Of a DNA stretch of 64,000 nucleotides, positions 23,777 to 35,724 are shown piece by piece. Every line of letters starts with the position of its first letter. Positions within the stretch are counted from its first letter, which is position 1. The DNA is from JBHIYN01 sp041984235 (GTDB lineage Bacteria > Pseudomonadota > Gammaproteobacteria > Ga0077536): positions 28,274 to 92,273 of the forward strand of contig JBHIYN010000021.1 of assembly GCA_041984235.1 (NCBI GenBank). Reading direction: 5' to 3'. The notes beneath the pieces were generated by a model. That model saw only the letters and a program-made list of their open reading frames with translations, was not told the origin of the DNA and searched no databases. The translations under genes and the position numbers were made by a program.

Positions 23777-24690
23777 CAGTCCGCTTCGCCGGCGCCGTCG
23801 GGGGACGCCCCGGCCGCCGGCAGGGCCGGCCGTTCGGCGGCCCGGTGGGTGAGAATGGACAGCAACGAGGCGATGGTGGATTTCATCTTTCGGCGATCCA
23901 CGATCATGTCGATGGCGCCGTGCTCGAGCAGGAATTCACTGCGCTGGAACCCGTCCGGCAGGATCTGGCGCACGGTCTGCTCGATGACCCGCGGGCCGGC
24001 AAAACCGATCAGCGCGCCCGGTTCGGCGATGATGACGTCGCCCAGGGTGCCCAGGCTGGCCGAGACGCCGCCCGTGGTCGGGTCGGTCAGCACGACCACG
24101 TAGGGCAGCCGGTTCTCGCGCAGCTCGGCAATCGCCGCACTGGTCTTCGCCATCTGCATCAGCGACACCAGTGCTTCCTGCATGCGTGCGCCGCCGCTGG
24201 AGCAGAAACAGACCAGGGGAATGCGCGCCTCCAGACAGCGCCGCGCCGCCCGCGCGAAGCGCTCGCCGACGACCGAGCCCATGGAGCCGCCCATGAAGGC
24301 GAAGTCAAACGCCGCCGCCACCAGCGGCAGGCCTTCTATCGTGCCTTCCATGACGACCAGCGCATCGGTCTCGCCGGTGGCCTTCTGTGCGGCGGTGAGG
24401 CGGTCGCGGTAGCGCTTGCTGTCCTTGAACTTGAGGAAGTCGATCGGCACGACCTCGGCACCGATCTCGCGGCGCACGCCCGGATCGAGGAAACGTTCGA
24501 GGCGCTGGCGGCCGCGCACTCGCATGTGGAAGCCGCACTTGAGACAAACCTCGGCGTTACGCTCGAGCTCGGCGCGGTAGAGCACCGCCTTGCATTCCGG
24601 GCAGCTCGTCCACAGCCCCTCGGGGATCGAGCGTTTGGCCGAGCCCTCGATGCGGATGCGGCTCGGCAGCAGTCTCTTGAACCAGTTCAA
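23776..24690 (-). CDS. accD: Acetyl-CoA carboxylase carboxyltransferase subunit beta
   Basis: AccD (304 aa) pairs with AccA to transfer CO2 from biotin to acetyl-CoA. The N-terminal zinc ribbon (CPEC near residue 30 and CLKCGFH near 49) and the crotonase-like core ([35 protein letters not shown]) are intact. It starts with TTG at 24690 behind GAGG, 18 bp after trpA. It overlaps folC. Confidence 0.96.
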   Translation of the reverse strand: MNWFKRLLPSRIRIEGSAKRSIPEGLWTSCPECKAVLYRAELERNAEVCLKCGFHMRVRGRQRLERFLDPGVRREIGAEVVPIDFLKFKDSKRYRDRLTAAQKATGETDALVVMEGTIEGLPLVAAAFDFAFMGGSMGSVVGERFARAARRCLEARIPLVCFCSSGGARMQEALVSLMQMAKTSAAIAELRENRLPYVVVLTDPTTGGVSASLGTLGDVIIAEPGALIGFAGPRVIEQTVRQILPDGFQRSEFLLEHGAIDMIVDRRKMKSTIASLLSILTHRAAERPALPAAGASPDGAGEAD

Positions 24691-24708
24691 AGTAACCTCA
24701 CCGTGGCG

Positions 24709-25524
24709 TCAGGCCGCGTTGGCCGGGGTATCGATGGCGGCACGCAGTCGCGCGACCAGTTCCTCGACGCGGGCGGCAATCGCCGCTTCGTCGCCGCCGG
24801 CCTCGATCAGCTCGACGATGGCGCTGCCGACGATGATGGCGTCGGCGATGCCGGCGGCGCGCGCGGCGCTCTCGGCAGAGCGGATTCCGAAACCGATGCC
24901 GACCGGAATGCCCGCGCGCCGGCGGGTCGCGTCGATGCGTGGCCGGATCTCGTCGACCGCCAGGGCCTTGTCACCGGTAACTCCCTTGACCGAGACGAAA
25001 TAGACGAAGCCCGAGGCGTACTCGCACACCGTGTCGATACGCGCGTCGGTCGAATTCGGCGCAACCAGAAAGACCTGGTCCAGCCCGGCGCCGGTCAGCG
25101 CGTGGTTGAAGTCACGCGCCTCCTCCGGCGGCAGGTCGACGATCAGCGCGCCGTCGACGCCGGCGTCACGCGCACGCCCGGCGAAACGCTCGGCGCCCAT
25201 GTGTTCGAACGGATTGAGGTAGCCCATCAGGACCACCGGCGTGGTCGTATCCTGCTGGCGGAACGCGGCCACGCAGGCGAGCACGTCGTCGAGGCTGGTG
25301 CCGTTGGCCAGCGCGCGTTCGCTGGCGCGCTGGATGACTTCACCGTCGGCCATGGGGTCGGAGAACGGTACGCCGAGCTCGATCAGGTCGGCGCCGGCGC
25401 GCACCAGGGCATGCATCAGCGCCGGGGTCGCGGCGGTGTTCGGATCGCCCGCGGTAATGAAGGTGATCAGGCCCTTGCGTCCGTCCGCGGCGAGCGCGGC
25501 GAAGCGATCGGCAATGCGGCTCAT
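24709..25524 (-). CDS. trpA: Tryptophan synthase alpha chain
   Basis: TrpA (271 aa) cleaves indole-3-glycerol phosphate to indole. Motifs: [27 protein letters not shown] with the catalytic Glu, [13 protein letters not shown] with the second catalytic acid, and [10 protein letters not shown] for phosphate. The ATG at 25524 is used; the frame extends upstream without homology. 31 bp separate it from trpB. Confidence 0.97.
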   Translation of the reverse strand: MSRIADRFAALAADGRKGLITFITAGDPNTAATPALMHALVRAGADLIELGVPFSDPMADGEVIQRASERALANGTSLDDVLACVAAFRQQDTTTPVVLMGYLNPFEHMGAERFAGRARDAGVDGALIVDLPPEEARDFNHALTGAGLDQVFLVAPNSTDARIDTVCEYASGFVYFVSVKGVTGDKALAVDEIRPRIDATRRRAGIPVGIGFGIRSAESAARAAGIADAIIVGSAIVELIEAGGDEAAIAARVEELVARLRAAIDTPANAA

Positions 25525-25555
25525 GCGCGTGCGCTCCCGCGATGGATGGTGTCTC

Positions 25556-26794
25556 TCACAGCGTAATCCCCTGCAGCGCCGCCACGGTCTGGATGTCCTT
25601 GTCGCCGCGACCGGAGAGGTTGACCACGATGACCTGGTCGGAGCGCATCTCGCGCGCGAGCTTTTCCGCGAAGGCCAGGGCATGCGCCGATTCCAGGGCC
25701 GGGATGATGCCCTCGAGCAGGCTCAGGCGCTGGAACGCCGCGAGCGCCTCGTCGTCAGTGACGGTCGCGTACTGCGCGCGCCCGCTGTCCTTGAGCCAGG
25801 CGTGCTCGGGTCCGACACCGGGATAGTCGAGGCCCGCCGAAACCGAGTGCGTGGGCTCGATCTGTCCGCACTCGTCCTGCATCAGGTAGGTGCGATTGCC
25901 GTGCAGCACGCCCGGCGAGCCGGCGTTCAGCGGCGCCGAGTGGTGCCCGCTGGCGAGACCCTCGCCGCCGGCCTCCACGCCCCACAGGGCGACTTCGGCC
26001 TCGTTGATGAACGGGTAGAAGAGGCCAATGGCGTTGGAGCCGCCGCCGACGCAGGCGACCAGCGCGTCCGGCAGGCGGCCGATACGCTCCAGGCTCTGGC
26101 TGCGGGTCTCGCGCCCGATCACCGCCTGGAAATCCCGCACCATCGCCGGATAGGGATGCGGGCCGGCCACGGTACCGATGATGTAGAAGGTATCGTCGAC
26201 GTTGCTGACCCAGTCGCGCAGTGCCTCGTTCAGCGCGTCCTTGAGCGTCTTCGAGCCGGAGGTCACGGCGCGCACCTCGGCCCCCAGCAGCTTCATGCGA
26301 AACACGTTCGGCGACTGGCGCTGAATGTCCTCGGCACCCATGTAGACGCAGCAGCGCATGCCGCTGCGCGCCGCCACCGTCGCCGTTGCGACACCATGCT
26401 GACCGGCGCCGGTCTCGGCGATCACGCGCGGCTTGCCCATGCGTTTGGCGAGCAGGGCCTGGCCGACGGTGTTGTTCACCTTGTGCGCGCCGGTGTGGTT
26501 GAGATCCTCGCGCTTGAGCCAGATCTGGGCACCACCGGTTTCCTGCGTCCAGCGGCGCGCGAAGTACAGCGGCGACGGGCGGCCGACGAAGTAGCGCAGA
26601 TCCTCGTCCAGCTCGGCAAGGAAATCGGCGTCACCGAGATACTTGTGGTACGCCGCTTCCAGATCGAGCAGCGGCTCCATCAGGGTTTCGGCGACGAATC
26701 GACCGCCGTAGGGCCCGAAGTGTCCGGTCGCGTCCGGCAGGCCGGTCTCGGTTCCGAGGCTGGCTGCGGGCGCGGAATCAGCGATGGCACTCAA
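25556..26794 (-). CDS. trpB: Tryptophan synthase beta chain
   Basis: TrpB (412 aa) joins indole and serine. [15 protein letters not shown] is the conserved start of the fold, [16 protein letters not shown] carries the PLP Lys, and [12 protein letters not shown] and [10 protein letters not shown] are present. The start is TTG at 26794 behind GAGAGG, overlapping trpF by 17 bp. No better ATG exists before the conserved region. Confidence 0.97.
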   Translation of the reverse strand: MSAIADSAPAASLGTETGLPDATGHFGPYGGRFVAETLMEPLLDLEAAYHKYLGDADFLAELDEDLRYFVGRPSPLYFARRWTQETGGAQIWLKREDLNHTGAHKVNNTVGQALLAKRMGKPRVIAETGAGQHGVATATVAARSGMRCCVYMGAEDIQRQSPNVFRMKLLGAEVRAVTSGSKTLKDALNEALRDWVSNVDDTFYIIGTVAGPHPYPAMVRDFQAVIGRETRSQSLERIGRLPDALVACVGGGSNAIGLFYPFINEAEVALWGVEAGGEGLASGHHSAPLNAGSPGVLHGNRTYLMQDECGQIEPTHSVSAGLDYPGVGPEHAWLKDSGRAQYATVTDDEALAAFQRLSLLEGIIPALESAHALAFAEKLAREMRSDQVIVVNLSGRGDKDIQTVAALQGITL

Positions 26795-27410
26795 GCTGGG
26801 TTACCTCTCGTACGAATTGTTTCATCTTGTCGGCGTCCTTGACGCCCTTGCTGCGTTCGATGCCGCCGCTGACGTCGACCGCGTAGGGACCCACGGCGCG
26901 GATCGCGCTGGCCACGTTGGCCACGGTCAGGCCGCCGGCCAGGATCAGCGGGACCTGGCGCGCGGCCGGCAGCAGCGACCAGTCGAAGGTCCTCCCGCTG
27001 CCACCGTACAGGTGCGGATCGCGCGCGTCGACCAGCACCGCGCTGGCGCCTGCGTAGGCCGCCATCGCGCCGGCGACGTCAGTCTGCTCGTCCACGCGGA
27101 TGGCCTTGTACCACGGCCGCGGCGCGGCCCGGCACAGCTCCGGGGACTCGTCGCCATGGAACTGCACGGTATCGATCCCGGTATGTGCAACCGTTTCCGC
27201 CACCTCCTCCGGCGTTGCATTGACGAACAGGCCGACCTTGCTGACGAACGGCGGCAGGCCGGCAATGATTCGGGCCGCGTCGGCAGCGCTGACGCAGCGC
27301 GGGCTCGGCGGGTAGAACACGAAGCCGAGCGCGTCCACGCCGAGCGCCACGGCGGCTTCGGCATCGCCCCGGGAGGTGATGCCGCAGAATTTGATCCGGA
27401 CGCGCGTCAA
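26778..27410 (-). CDS. trpF: Phosphoribosylanthranilate isomerase
   Basis: TrpF (210 aa), third enzyme of the tryptophan branch. [14 protein letters not shown] holds the catalytic Cys, [12 protein letters not shown] and [12 protein letters not shown] follow, and [16 protein letters not shown] binds phosphate. It starts with TTG at 27410. trpF-trpB-trpA form a unit, while trpE, G, D and C are not in view, as is common in gammaproteobacteria with split trp genes. Confidence 0.96.
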   Translation of the reverse strand: MTRVRIKFCGITSRGDAEAAVALGVDALGFVFYPPSPRCVSAADAARIIAGLPPFVSKVGLFVNATPEEVAETVAHTGIDTVQFHGDESPELCRAAPRPWYKAIRVDEQTDVAGAMAAYAGASAVLVDARDPHLYGGSGRTFDWSLLPAARQVPLILAGGLTVANVASAIRAVGPYAVDVSGGIERSKGVKDADKMKQFVREVTQLECHR

Positions 27411-27487
27411 GGCCGGGTTTCATCCGCAGGTGCCGACATGAGCCGGTCATTATCCCATTTGCCCCCGGCGACAGATAGCCGGGCCGC

Positions 27488-28297
27488 TCACGCGCCGAAC
27501 GCGGCGCCGGTATAGCACGGGAATGCCGGGTAGCGGGGCCGCGCCGCCGGCAGTCCGAAGGCGGCCGGGTAATCCACCGCAGTCAGGTACAGACCGTCCG
27601 GAGGCGCGGTCATGCCGCCGCATTCGCGCCGGCGCGCGACGAGCACTTCGTGCGCCCATTGCGGACTGCGCCGTCGCATCCCGATCTGCAGGAGCGTTCC
27701 CGCGAAGTTGCGCACCATGTGCTGCAGAAACGCGTTCGCGGCGACGCTGAGGACGATGAAGCCGTCCGCCTCGCGCACCTCGAAGCGGGTCACGGTGCGG
27801 ACCGGATGGCGGGCCTGGCAGCCGCGCGCGCGGAACGAGGAGAAATCATGCTCGCCCAGCCAGTGCGCGGCAGCAGTGCGCATGGCGGCGACGTCGAGCG
27901 GGCGACACTCCCAGGTGACCCGACCGTGCCACAGCGCGGGCCGCGCCTGGCGGTTGAGGATGATGTAGTCGTAGGCACGACCGAGCGCACTGAAGCGGGC
28001 GTGGAAATCGGCGGCTGCGGGGCGTGCCCAGATGACCCCGATATCCGCCGGCAGGTGGGTGTTCGCGCCGAGCACCCAGGACCGCGACGAGCGCTCCGCG
28101 CGGGTATCGAAGTGCACCACCTGGTGGCAGGCATGCACGCCGGTATCGGTGCGTCCGGCGCAGGTGACCGCGATCGGCTCGTCGGCGACCCGGGCCAGTG
28201 CCGTCTCCAGCAGCGGCTGGACCGTGCGCACTCCACGCTGGACCTGCCAGCCGTGGAAACCGGTGCCGTCGTACTCGACGCCGAGTGCGATACGCAT
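27488..28297 (-). CDS. truA: tRNA pseudouridine(38-40) synthase
   Basis: TruA (269 aa) modifies uridines 38-40 of the tRNA anticodon arm. RIALGVEYDGTGFHGWQ starts the fold, AGRTDTGVHA holds the catalytic Asp, and FLQHMVRNFAGTLLQIG is the conserved C-terminal helix. It lies between fimV and trpF, the usual gammaproteobacterial order, with a 77-bp gap to trpF. Confidence 0.96.
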   Translation of the reverse strand: MRIALGVEYDGTGFHGWQVQRGVRTVQPLLETALARVADEPIAVTCAGRTDTGVHACHQVVHFDTRAERSSRSWVLGANTHLPADIGVIWARPAAADFHARFSALGRAYDYIILNRQARPALWHGRVTWECRPLDVAAMRTAAAHWLGEHDFSSFRARGCQARHPVRTVTRFEVREADGFIVLSVAANAFLQHMVRNFAGTLLQIGMRRRSPQWAHEVLVARRRECGGMTAPPDGLYLTAVDYPAAFGLPAARPRYPAFPCYTGAAFGA

Positions 28298-28356
28298 CGG
28301 CCCGCGCCGGCCACCGCGGCAGGACGCGCCTCAGGGCGCGCGGCGCCGCGTTCGGC

Positions 28357-31300
28357 TCAGCCCTCGAGCTGCGCCAGCAGCGCCTGCGCTTCGGTCTGCT
28401 GCGCCTCGTTGCCGCTGGCGGCGACGTCGTCGAGGATCGATCGCGCGCCCTCGGTATCACCGAGCTCGATGTAGGCCTTGGCCAGGTTGAGCTTGGTGTC
28501 TGCCTCGTCGGCGTCGCTCTGCCGCTCGATGTCGTCGGACACCGGCATCACGACGGTCTTTTCGTCGCCCTCGTCCTCAACGTCGTCGGCGTCCAGCGTC
28601 ATGGTCTGCAGGTGGTCCGGCGTATCACCGTCGGTGGTCGACTCCAGGCCTTCGATCTCGAGGTCGTCCAGCGCCGCATCCTCGATCGCGCCGTCGAGCT
28701 GCAGCGAGAGGTCGTCGAGCGAGGTGTCGTCGGCGCTGTCGAGACCGCCGTCGACCGAGCCCATGTCGAGCGTGTCGTCGGCAGCGATCGAGTCCATCTC
28801 GCTGGTCCCTTCCAGCGACAGGTCGAACTCGTCACCGCCGCTGGTGTCACCGTCCAGGGACAGCTCGTCGAGCTCCGGCCCCTGCAGCGAGATCTCGGCG
28901 TCCGTCGGCGCTTCGCCCGCGGGCGAGCCCATCGTGATTTCGAGCTCTTCGTCGACCTCTTCCGTGCCGAGACCTTCCGCTGCGTCGAGCTCACCGCCCT
29001 CGTCACCCATGGTGATGTCGAAATCGAGCTCGTCGGAGGTCTCGTCGGCGCTGCTGCCGAGCGCGGACCCGATATCCATGGTCGGAATGTTGTCCTGGTC
29101 GATCTCGAGGCTGTCCTCGTCGATCATCGTCGTGTTTTCGGAGAAATCTCCTGCCGGCGTCGCCGGCTCCGCCTCACCGGCGTCGTCCAGTCCGCCAATG
29201 TCGAAGTCGAGCAGGTCGTCGCCCTCCGCGGCGGCCGCCGCCGGCTCCTCGTCGGTGCCCTCGCCGCCGGTCAGGTCGAGCACGTCGTCAGCGGTCGTGG
29301 CGCCATCGGTTTCGAACGCCGGCGCGACCGTGTCGCTGATGTCGAAGTCGAGACCCTCGTCGCTCTCGCCGGTGACGTCGGTGATCTCGAGGTCGGCATT
29401 GTCTGCGGCGGGAGCGGCAGGCGCTTCCTCTTCCGCTTCGCGCAGGCCCGGAGAGGTCACGTTGAGCAGATCGGTATCGGTAACGGAGTCGATGTCACCG
29501 GTCTTGGTCACGTCCAGCAGGTCGCCGCCGGTACCTTCCAGCAGATCGGCATCGCCGAGCAGGTCGCCCCCACTGCCGGACAGCAGGTCGATCTCGTCGC
29601 CGCCGTCGCCGCCGGTGAGGTCGAGGATGTCGCCATCGTCCGCGGCCGGTTCCTCGTCGGCGGTGAGATCGAGCACCCCGTCATCGTCGCCGGCAGTCAG
29701 GTCGAGGACGTCGTCAGTGTCCTCGGCCGCGGTCAGGTCGAGCACGTCGTCGCCCGCGTCCGCGCCGGTTTCCGGCTCGGGCTCGGGCAGCGCGTCGTCG
29801 CCGGCGGCCGCGGTCAGGTCGAGCACGTCGTCGTCGCCCGCGGCAGCCGTCAGGTCGAGCACGTCGTCGCCGCCCTCGTCTTCCGCCGGGGCGGCCTCGC
29901 TGGAGAGATCGAAATCGAGGCCGTCGTCGTCGTCACCGGGCGCGCGTGCCACGGTGTCCTCGCCGGGAGCTGCCGCTCCCTCTTCCTCACCGGTGATGTC
30001 GACGAAGGACTTGGCCTCGTCCTGCGCGGGAGCCGCCTCGGCGTCGGCGCCGCCCTCGGCGAACAACGCGCGCTCGGGAGACATCTCCGACCACATCGCC
30101 ACCGCGCTGTCCCACAGCGGATCGTCTTCGCCGACCGCCGCGTGCAGGTCGCGCGCGGCGGTCTCGTACGCAGCGCGATCGTTGGCCGAGTAGTACACCT
30201 CGAGCAGGCGCAGCTTGTACTCGTGGCGCTCGGGGTATTCGCCGATGACCCGCTTGACCAGCTCCTCGGCCTGCTCGAAGCGCTCATAGGCAAGGTAGAC
30301 GTTGATCTCCTCGAGCGGGTCTTCCTCTTCCTCGGGCGCCGCTGCGGCCGCGGCCGGCACCTCGGTGGTCGCCTCGCTGTCGGCCTCGGCCTCCACGGTG
30401 GCGTTCGGATCGAATTCCTCTGCCGGCGCCGCGTCTTCCTCGCCGATCTCGGTTTCCGCCTCGCTCTCGTCCTCGTCCTCGTCGGCAGGCGGCGTGGTCG
30501 CCGCGGCCACGGTCGCGTCCTCGCTGGTATCGTCGAGCGTGGTGTCCGCGACGACCGCGGCGGCGGCCGGTGCTGCCGCCGCGCGTTCGCCGCGGCCCTT
30601 CATCAGGAAGCCGATGATGCCGCCGAACAGACCGAGCAGCACGACGGCGATCGCGCCGAGCACGGTGAGTGCGCCACCCGGCACCATGGCCGCGATCTGC
30701 TCCGGCACCAGGCTGTCGGGGAAACCGCGCGCCGCCGGCGGCGCAACCTCGATGTCGATGCCGTCGTCGATCTCCTCGGCGACGTCTTCGACCACCTCAT
30801 CGACCATGGTCCCGGCGTCGTCGATCACGTCCTCGGCCATGTCGGTAGCCGTATCGGCGGTTTCCGCCAGGGTGTCGACCGCCTCGTCGGCGGCTTCCTC
30901 CAGGGTCTCCATGGCGGTGTCGCCAGGCATGTCGGTCGCGGCCGGCGCAACGCCGCCATCGTCCATCGTGCCGGCGCCGTCGTCGCCCGTGCCGAGGTCG
31001 CCGTGCTCGATGCCGAGCTCGGCCAGCCGCGCCTGCAGGGCAGCCAGCTCCTCGTCCTTGATGTTCACCTGCCGCTGCAGCAGGTCGATGATCTCCTCGG
31101 CCTCGCCGAGCTTGCTCTCGAGCTCCGCGCTCTGCTGTGCCCGCGCCTCGATCTCCTCGCGCAAGAGGTCAGAACCGCCACCGGTGGCGCTACCCGGCGC
31201 GCCACCGCTGTCGGCTCCACCCGGCGCAATCAGTTCCAGGCGTGCGTCGCGCTCGGCCGCCGTACCGGCATCATCGGTCGCGACCGAGGGCGCTGCGGCG

Positions 31301-32124
31301 CCCAGCGGCTGGCTGGTCGGCGCGGCGCCGACCTGCTGGCGGTACTGCTCCCACAACTGGTGCTGGCGCTGTGCCTCGGCGAAGGCCTCAGCCGCCGACA
31401 CGGCGGTCAGGCTGGCCTGGTCCGGCAGGCGCAGGACCGCACCGCGGCGCAGCAGGTTGATGTTGTTCTCGCCAAACGCTTCCGGGTTCTCGCGCAGCAG
31501 CGCGAGCATCATCTGCTGCACGGTGACCGACTCGTCCGGGCGGTAGGCGGCCGCCAGTGACCACAGGGTATCGGTGGCAACGACCGGACCTATCGTTCCG
31601 CCCGCGCTGTAGGCGCCGGCGCGCACGGTCGGCGCCGGTGCACCCGGAGCCGGACCGGCGGCGGGTGCGGCAGGCGCTGCAACTGGCGTCGCGGCCGGCG
31701 CCGCGGCGGCGGCCACGCGCTTGCGCCGCTGGTCGTAGAGCGGCGGATCGAGGAGCACGGTGTACTCACGCAGCAGGCGACCGTTGGCCCAGTTGAGCTC
31801 CACCAGGAAGTTGAGGTAAGGCTCGCGAATCGGGTCGCGCGAGGTCACCCGGATGTAGTCACCCTCGCCCGAGTCGTCGATGGCAAACTTGAGCGAGTAC
31901 AGCAGCGGGATGAATTCGATGCCGGCGCGCTTGAATTGCTCCAGCGACGCCATCTCGACCTTCAGCGTGTCGAAATCGGCTTTCTTCGCGCCGATGATCT
32001 CGATGCGGCCGGAAAACGACTCGTTGAGGAAGGAATCCGATTGCAGGGGCCCGAGCCCTAGCGCGATCACGAGCGGACTGATAGCCAGTCCGAGTATCAG
32101 GGCGACGGCTCGATTCCGAAGCAT
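28357..32124 (-). CDS. fimV: FimV-type polar scaffold / motility protein
   Basis: A 1255-aa protein, longer than Pseudomonas FimV (about 920). Order of parts: N-terminal hydrophobic segment (residues 3-25); the FimV core (FLNESFSGRIEIIGAKK onward); a LysM-like stretch (about 170-240, DTLWSLAAAYRP); a coiled coil (about 320-370); one membrane helix (GALTVLGAIAVVLLGLFGGI, near 500); a TPR-like piece (about 610-660); a very acidic region with seven VLDLT-type repeats; and the FimV C-terminal domain (EADTKLNLAKAYIELGDTEGARSIL). AAGGA precedes the ATG at 32124. FimV organises the cell pole for type IV pili and twitching; the pil genes themselves are not in the window. Confidence 0.93.
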   Translation of the reverse strand: MLRNRAVALILGLAISPLVIALGLGPLQSDSFLNESFSGRIEIIGAKKADFDTLKVEMASLEQFKRAGIEFIPLLYSLKFAIDDSGEGDYIRVTSRDPIREPYLNFLVELNWANGRLLREYTVLLDPPLYDQRRKRVAAAAAPAATPVAAPAAPAAGPAPGAPAPTVRAGAYSAGGTIGPVVATDTLWSLAAAYRPDESVTVQQMMLALLRENPEAFGENNINLLRRGAVLRLPDQASLTAVSAAEAFAEAQRQHQLWEQYRQQVGAAPTSQPLGAAAPSVATDDAGTAAERDARLELIAPGGADSGGAPGSATGGGSDLLREEIEARAQQSAELESKLGEAEEIIDLLQRQVNIKDEELAALQARLAELGIEHGDLGTGDDGAGTMDDGGVAPAATDMPGDTAMETLEEAADEAVDTLAETADTATDMAEDVIDDAGTMVDEVVEDVAEEIDDGIDIEVAPPAARGFPDSLVPEQIAAMVPGGALTVLGAIAVVLLGLFGGIIGFLMKGRGERAAAAPAAAAVVADTTLDDTSEDATVAAATTPPADEDEDESEAETEIGEEDAAPAEEFDPNATVEAEADSEATTEVPAAAAAAPEEEEDPLEEINVYLAYERFEQAEELVKRVIGEYPERHEYKLRLLEVYYSANDRAAYETAARDLHAAVGEDDPLWDSAVAMWSEMSPERALFAEGGADAEAAPAQDEAKSFVDITGEEEGAAAPGEDTVARAPGDDDDGLDFDLSSEAAPAEDEGGDDVLDLTAAAGDDDVLDLTAAAGDDALPEPEPETGADAGDDVLDLTAAEDTDDVLDLTAGDDDGVLDLTADEEPAADDGDILDLTGGDGGDEIDLLSGSGGDLLGDADLLEGTGGDLLDVTKTGDIDSVTDTDLLNVTSPGLREAEEEAPAAPAADNADLEITDVTGESDEGLDFDISDTVAPAFETDGATTADDVLDLTGGEGTDEEPAAAAAEGDDLLDFDIGGLDDAGEAEPATPAGDFSENTTMIDEDSLEIDQDNIPTMDIGSALGSSADETSDELDFDITMGDEGGELDAAEGLGTEEVDEELEITMGSPAGEAPTDAEISLQGPELDELSLDGDTSGGDEFDLSLEGTSEMDSIAADDTLDMGSVDGGLDSADDTSLDDLSLQLDGAIEDAALDDLEIEGLESTTDGDTPDHLQTMTLDADDVEDEGDEKTVVMPVSDDIERQSDADEADTKLNLAKAYIELGDTEGARSILDDVAASGNEAQQTEAQALLAQLEG

Positions 32125-32277
32125 GACGTCATTCCTTAAAAGCCGGTTTGCGTACGTGTAGAAAAGCGAACGAGCAACCGCTCGTGCTCGCGGCGGGACA
32201 CGGCCGTCTCGCGACGGTTTGCCCACGCGCGCTCCCGAACCTTCGAATATTCTTTATAATTAGTGACTAACTATAAC

Positions 32278-33300
<1,023 letters not shown>

Positions 33301-33304
33301 GGCC

Positions 33305-34387
33305 TCAGGCTCCCTGTGCCAGCGCGTCGATGACCGCCGCGGTCATCTCGCGCGTGCCTACCGCCGGCCCGCCGGCCGCGATGTCCGCGGTGCGCACCCC
33401 GTCAGCCAGCACTTTCGCCACCGCGGCGTCGATGCGGTCGGCGTGCGCGGCCTCGCCCAGGGTGTAGCGCAGCATCATGCCGAGCGACAGGATGGTGGCC
33501 AGCGGATTGGCCAGGTCGCGTCCGGCGATGTCCGGCGCCGAGCCGTGGACCGGCTCGAACAGGCCCTTGTTGGCGGCGTCCAGCGAGGCCGACGGCAGCA
33601 TGCCGATCGAGCCGGTCAGCATCGCGGCAAGATCGGAGAGGATGTCGCCGAACATGTTGGTGGTGACGATGACGTCGAACTGCTTGGGCGCGCGCACCAG
33701 CTGCATGGCGGCATTGTCGACGTACAGATGCTCGAGCTCGACATCGGGATAGTCGGCCGCCAGGGCGGTCACGACCTCGCGCCACAGTTCGGTCGATTCG
33801 AGCACGTTGGCCTTGTCCACCGAGCACAGGCGGGAGTTGCGCCGGCGCGCGATCTCGAAACCGAGGCGCGCGATGCGCTCGATCTCGCGTTCGTGGTAGA
33901 CGAGCGTGTTGAAGCCGCGCCGTCCGCCGCCGGGTACTTCCTCGATGCCCCTTGGCTCACCGAAATAGATGCCGCCGGTGAGCTCGCGGATGATCATCAG
34001 GTCCAGCCCGGACACGATCTCCTCGCGCAGGGAGGAGGCGCCGGCCAGCGCCGGAAACAGCACCGCCGGGCGCAGGTTGCAGAACAGGTCGAGCTCCGCG
34101 CGCAGGCGCAGCAGTCCGCGCTCCGGGCGGATGGCACGCTCGACCTTGTCCCACTTCGGCCCGCCGACCGCGCCCATCAGGATGGCGTCGGCCGCACGTG
34201 CGAGGTCCAGCGTCTGCGCCGGCAGCGCATCGCCGTGGGCATCGATCGCCGCGCCCCCGAGCAGGGCGTGTTCGAGTTCGTAGTCGAGGCCGAAGCGCTC
34301 GCCGAGAGCGGCCAGGACCTGCTCGGCCGCGCCGACGATCTCCGGACCGATTCCGTCTCCCGGCAGCAGCAGGATGTTGTGCGCCAT
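33305..34387 (-). CDS. leuB: 3-isopropylmalate dehydrogenase
   Basis: LeuB (360 aa), the oxidative decarboxylation step of leucine synthesis. [14 protein letters not shown] starts it; [35 protein letters not shown] and [16 protein letters not shown] are diagnostic. Here it is the first gene of the minus-strand run; leuC and leuD, which often precede it, are replaced by the divergent dapC gene. Confidence 0.97.
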   Translation of the reverse strand: MAHNILLLPGDGIGPEIVGAAEQVLAALGERFGLDYELEHALLGGAAIDAHGDALPAQTLDLARAADAILMGAVGGPKWDKVERAIRPERGLLRLRAELDLFCNLRPAVLFPALAGASSLREEIVSGLDLMIIRELTGGIYFGEPRGIEEVPGGGRRGFNTLVYHEREIERIARLGFEIARRRNSRLCSVDKANVLESTELWREVVTALAADYPDVELEHLYVDNAAMQLVRAPKQFDVIVTTNMFGDILSDLAAMLTGSIGMLPSASLDAANKGLFEPVHGSAPDIAGRDLANPLATILSLGMMLRYTLGEAAHADRIDAAVAKVLADGVRTADIAAGGPAVGTREMTAAVIDALAQGA

Positions 34388-34409
34388 TGCGTGATTTCAA
34401 CTGGAAAAG

Positions 34410-34480
34410 GGGCGCAAGAATACAGTAAAGGCTGCGCCCGTTGAACCGCCGGCCCTCGCGCGTTGGCGATTCGATATACT
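34410..34480. promoter_or_regulatory. leuB/dapC divergent control region
   Basis: The 124-bp gap holds a GGGCGCA / TGCGCCC inverted repeat (34410-34416 and 34433-34439) and, for dapC, a good -10 TATACT (34475-34480). A weaker -10 TATTCT for leuB (minus strand, 34417-34422) lies inside the dyad. The layout suggests an operator for leuB, but no regulator is identified. Confidence 0.35.
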
Positions 34481-34511
34481 CCCGCGCTCCCCGCCCACGG
34501 CATCCATCGAC

Positions 34512-35711
34512 ATGAACCCCGGACTTGCGGATCTCAAGCCCTACCCGTTCGAACGCCTGGCTGAAATTCGTGCGCGCGTGACGCCGCCCGCGGACCGTCC
34601 CCTGGTCAATCTCTCCATCGGCGAGCCGCAGAACGCCACGCCCGCCCTGATCCGCGACGCGCTGGTCGCGGCGCTGGACGGCACCGCGCGCTATCCCGCG
34701 ACGCGCGGCACGCCGGCACTGCGCGAAGCCATCGCCGCGTGGGCGACGCGACGGTTCGCGCTGGCGCCCGGCGGCCTCGATCCCGAGAGCCAGGTGCTGC
34801 CGGTCAATGGCACGCGCGAGGCGCTGTTCGCCATCGCCCAGACCGTGGTGGACGCCGGCGACAGCCGCGCCCTGGTCGGCATGCCGAATCCCTTCTACCA
34901 GATCTACGAGGGTGCGGCACTGCTCGCCGGGGCCCGCCCCTGCTACCTGCCCTGCCCGGCAGAGCGCGGCTTCCGGCCACAGTGGGACACCGTCCCCGAG
35001 CAGGCCTGGCAGGACATGAACCTGCTCTACGTCTGCTCGCCGGGCAACCCGTCCGGCAGCGTGTTCGAGGCGGAGGACTTCGCCCGTCTCACCGCGCTCG
35101 CCGACCGCCACGATTTCGTCATCGTGTGCGACGAGTGCTACAGCGAGCTCTATCTCGACGAAGACGCGCCGCCGCTCGGCCTGCTCGGCTGGTGCGCGGC
35201 CAACGGGCGCGCCGATTTCTCACGCTGCCTGGTCATGCACAGTCTCTCCAAGCGCTCCAACGCGCCCGGCCTGCGCTCCGGGTTCGTAGCCGGCGACGCC
35301 ACCCTGATCGAGGCCTTCTATCGCTATCGCACCTACCAGGGCGGCGCCATGCCGCTGCACGTCCAACACGCCAGCGCCGCGGCCTGGTGCGACGAGGCCC
35401 ACGTTGCCGACAATCGCGCCGACTACCGGCGCAAGTTCGAGCAGGTCGTCGACATCCTCGCACCGGTCCTGCCGGTCGCTGCGCCGGCCGCCGGCTTCTA
35501 CCTGTGGCCCGAGCTGCCGTGCGATGGCATCACCGCCTGCGAACGCCTGCTCGGCGAGGCCGGTGTGCTGGTCCTGCCGGGAGAATTCCTGGCCCGCGAC
35601 GACGCTGCCGGCAACCCGGGGCGCAACCGCGTGCGCATCGCCCTGGTCGCGGCCGAAGCGGACTGTGCCGAGGCCGCCCGCCGCATGCGCACCCTGTTCG
35701 AATCACTCTGA
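34512..35711 (+). CDS. dapC: Succinyldiaminopimelate transaminase
   Basis: A 399-aa class-I PLP aminotransferase. [29 protein letters not shown] and [16 protein letters not shown] (PLP Lys) match DapC of the succinylase DAP route. dapD follows after 13 bp, which fixes the role within the lysine/peptidoglycan pathway better than motif reading alone. ATG at 34512. Confidence 0.93.
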   Translation: MNPGLADLKPYPFERLAEIRARVTPPADRPLVNLSIGEPQNATPALIRDALVAALDGTARYPATRGTPALREAIAAWATRRFALAPGGLDPESQVLPVNGTREALFAIAQTVVDAGDSRALVGMPNPFYQIYEGAALLAGARPCYLPCPAERGFRPQWDTVPEQAWQDMNLLYVCSPGNPSGSVFEAEDFARLTALADRHDFVIVCDECYSELYLDEDAPPLGLLGWCAANGRADFSRCLVMHSLSKRSNAPGLRSGFVAGDATLIEAFYRYRTYQGGAMPLHVQHASAAAWCDEAHVADNRADYRRKFEQVVDILAPVLPVAAPAAGFYLWPELPCDGITACERLLGEAGVLVLPGEFLARDDAAGNPGRNRVRIALVAAEADCAEAARRMRTLFESL

Positions 35712-35724
35712 CGGAGAACCTGCC

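Noticed and set aside
28198..31560. Open frame of about 1100 codons antisense to truA and fimV
   Set aside because: Produced by the Asp/Glu-rich codons of fimV read on the other strand; low-complexity Val/Arg/Gly composition and no motif.
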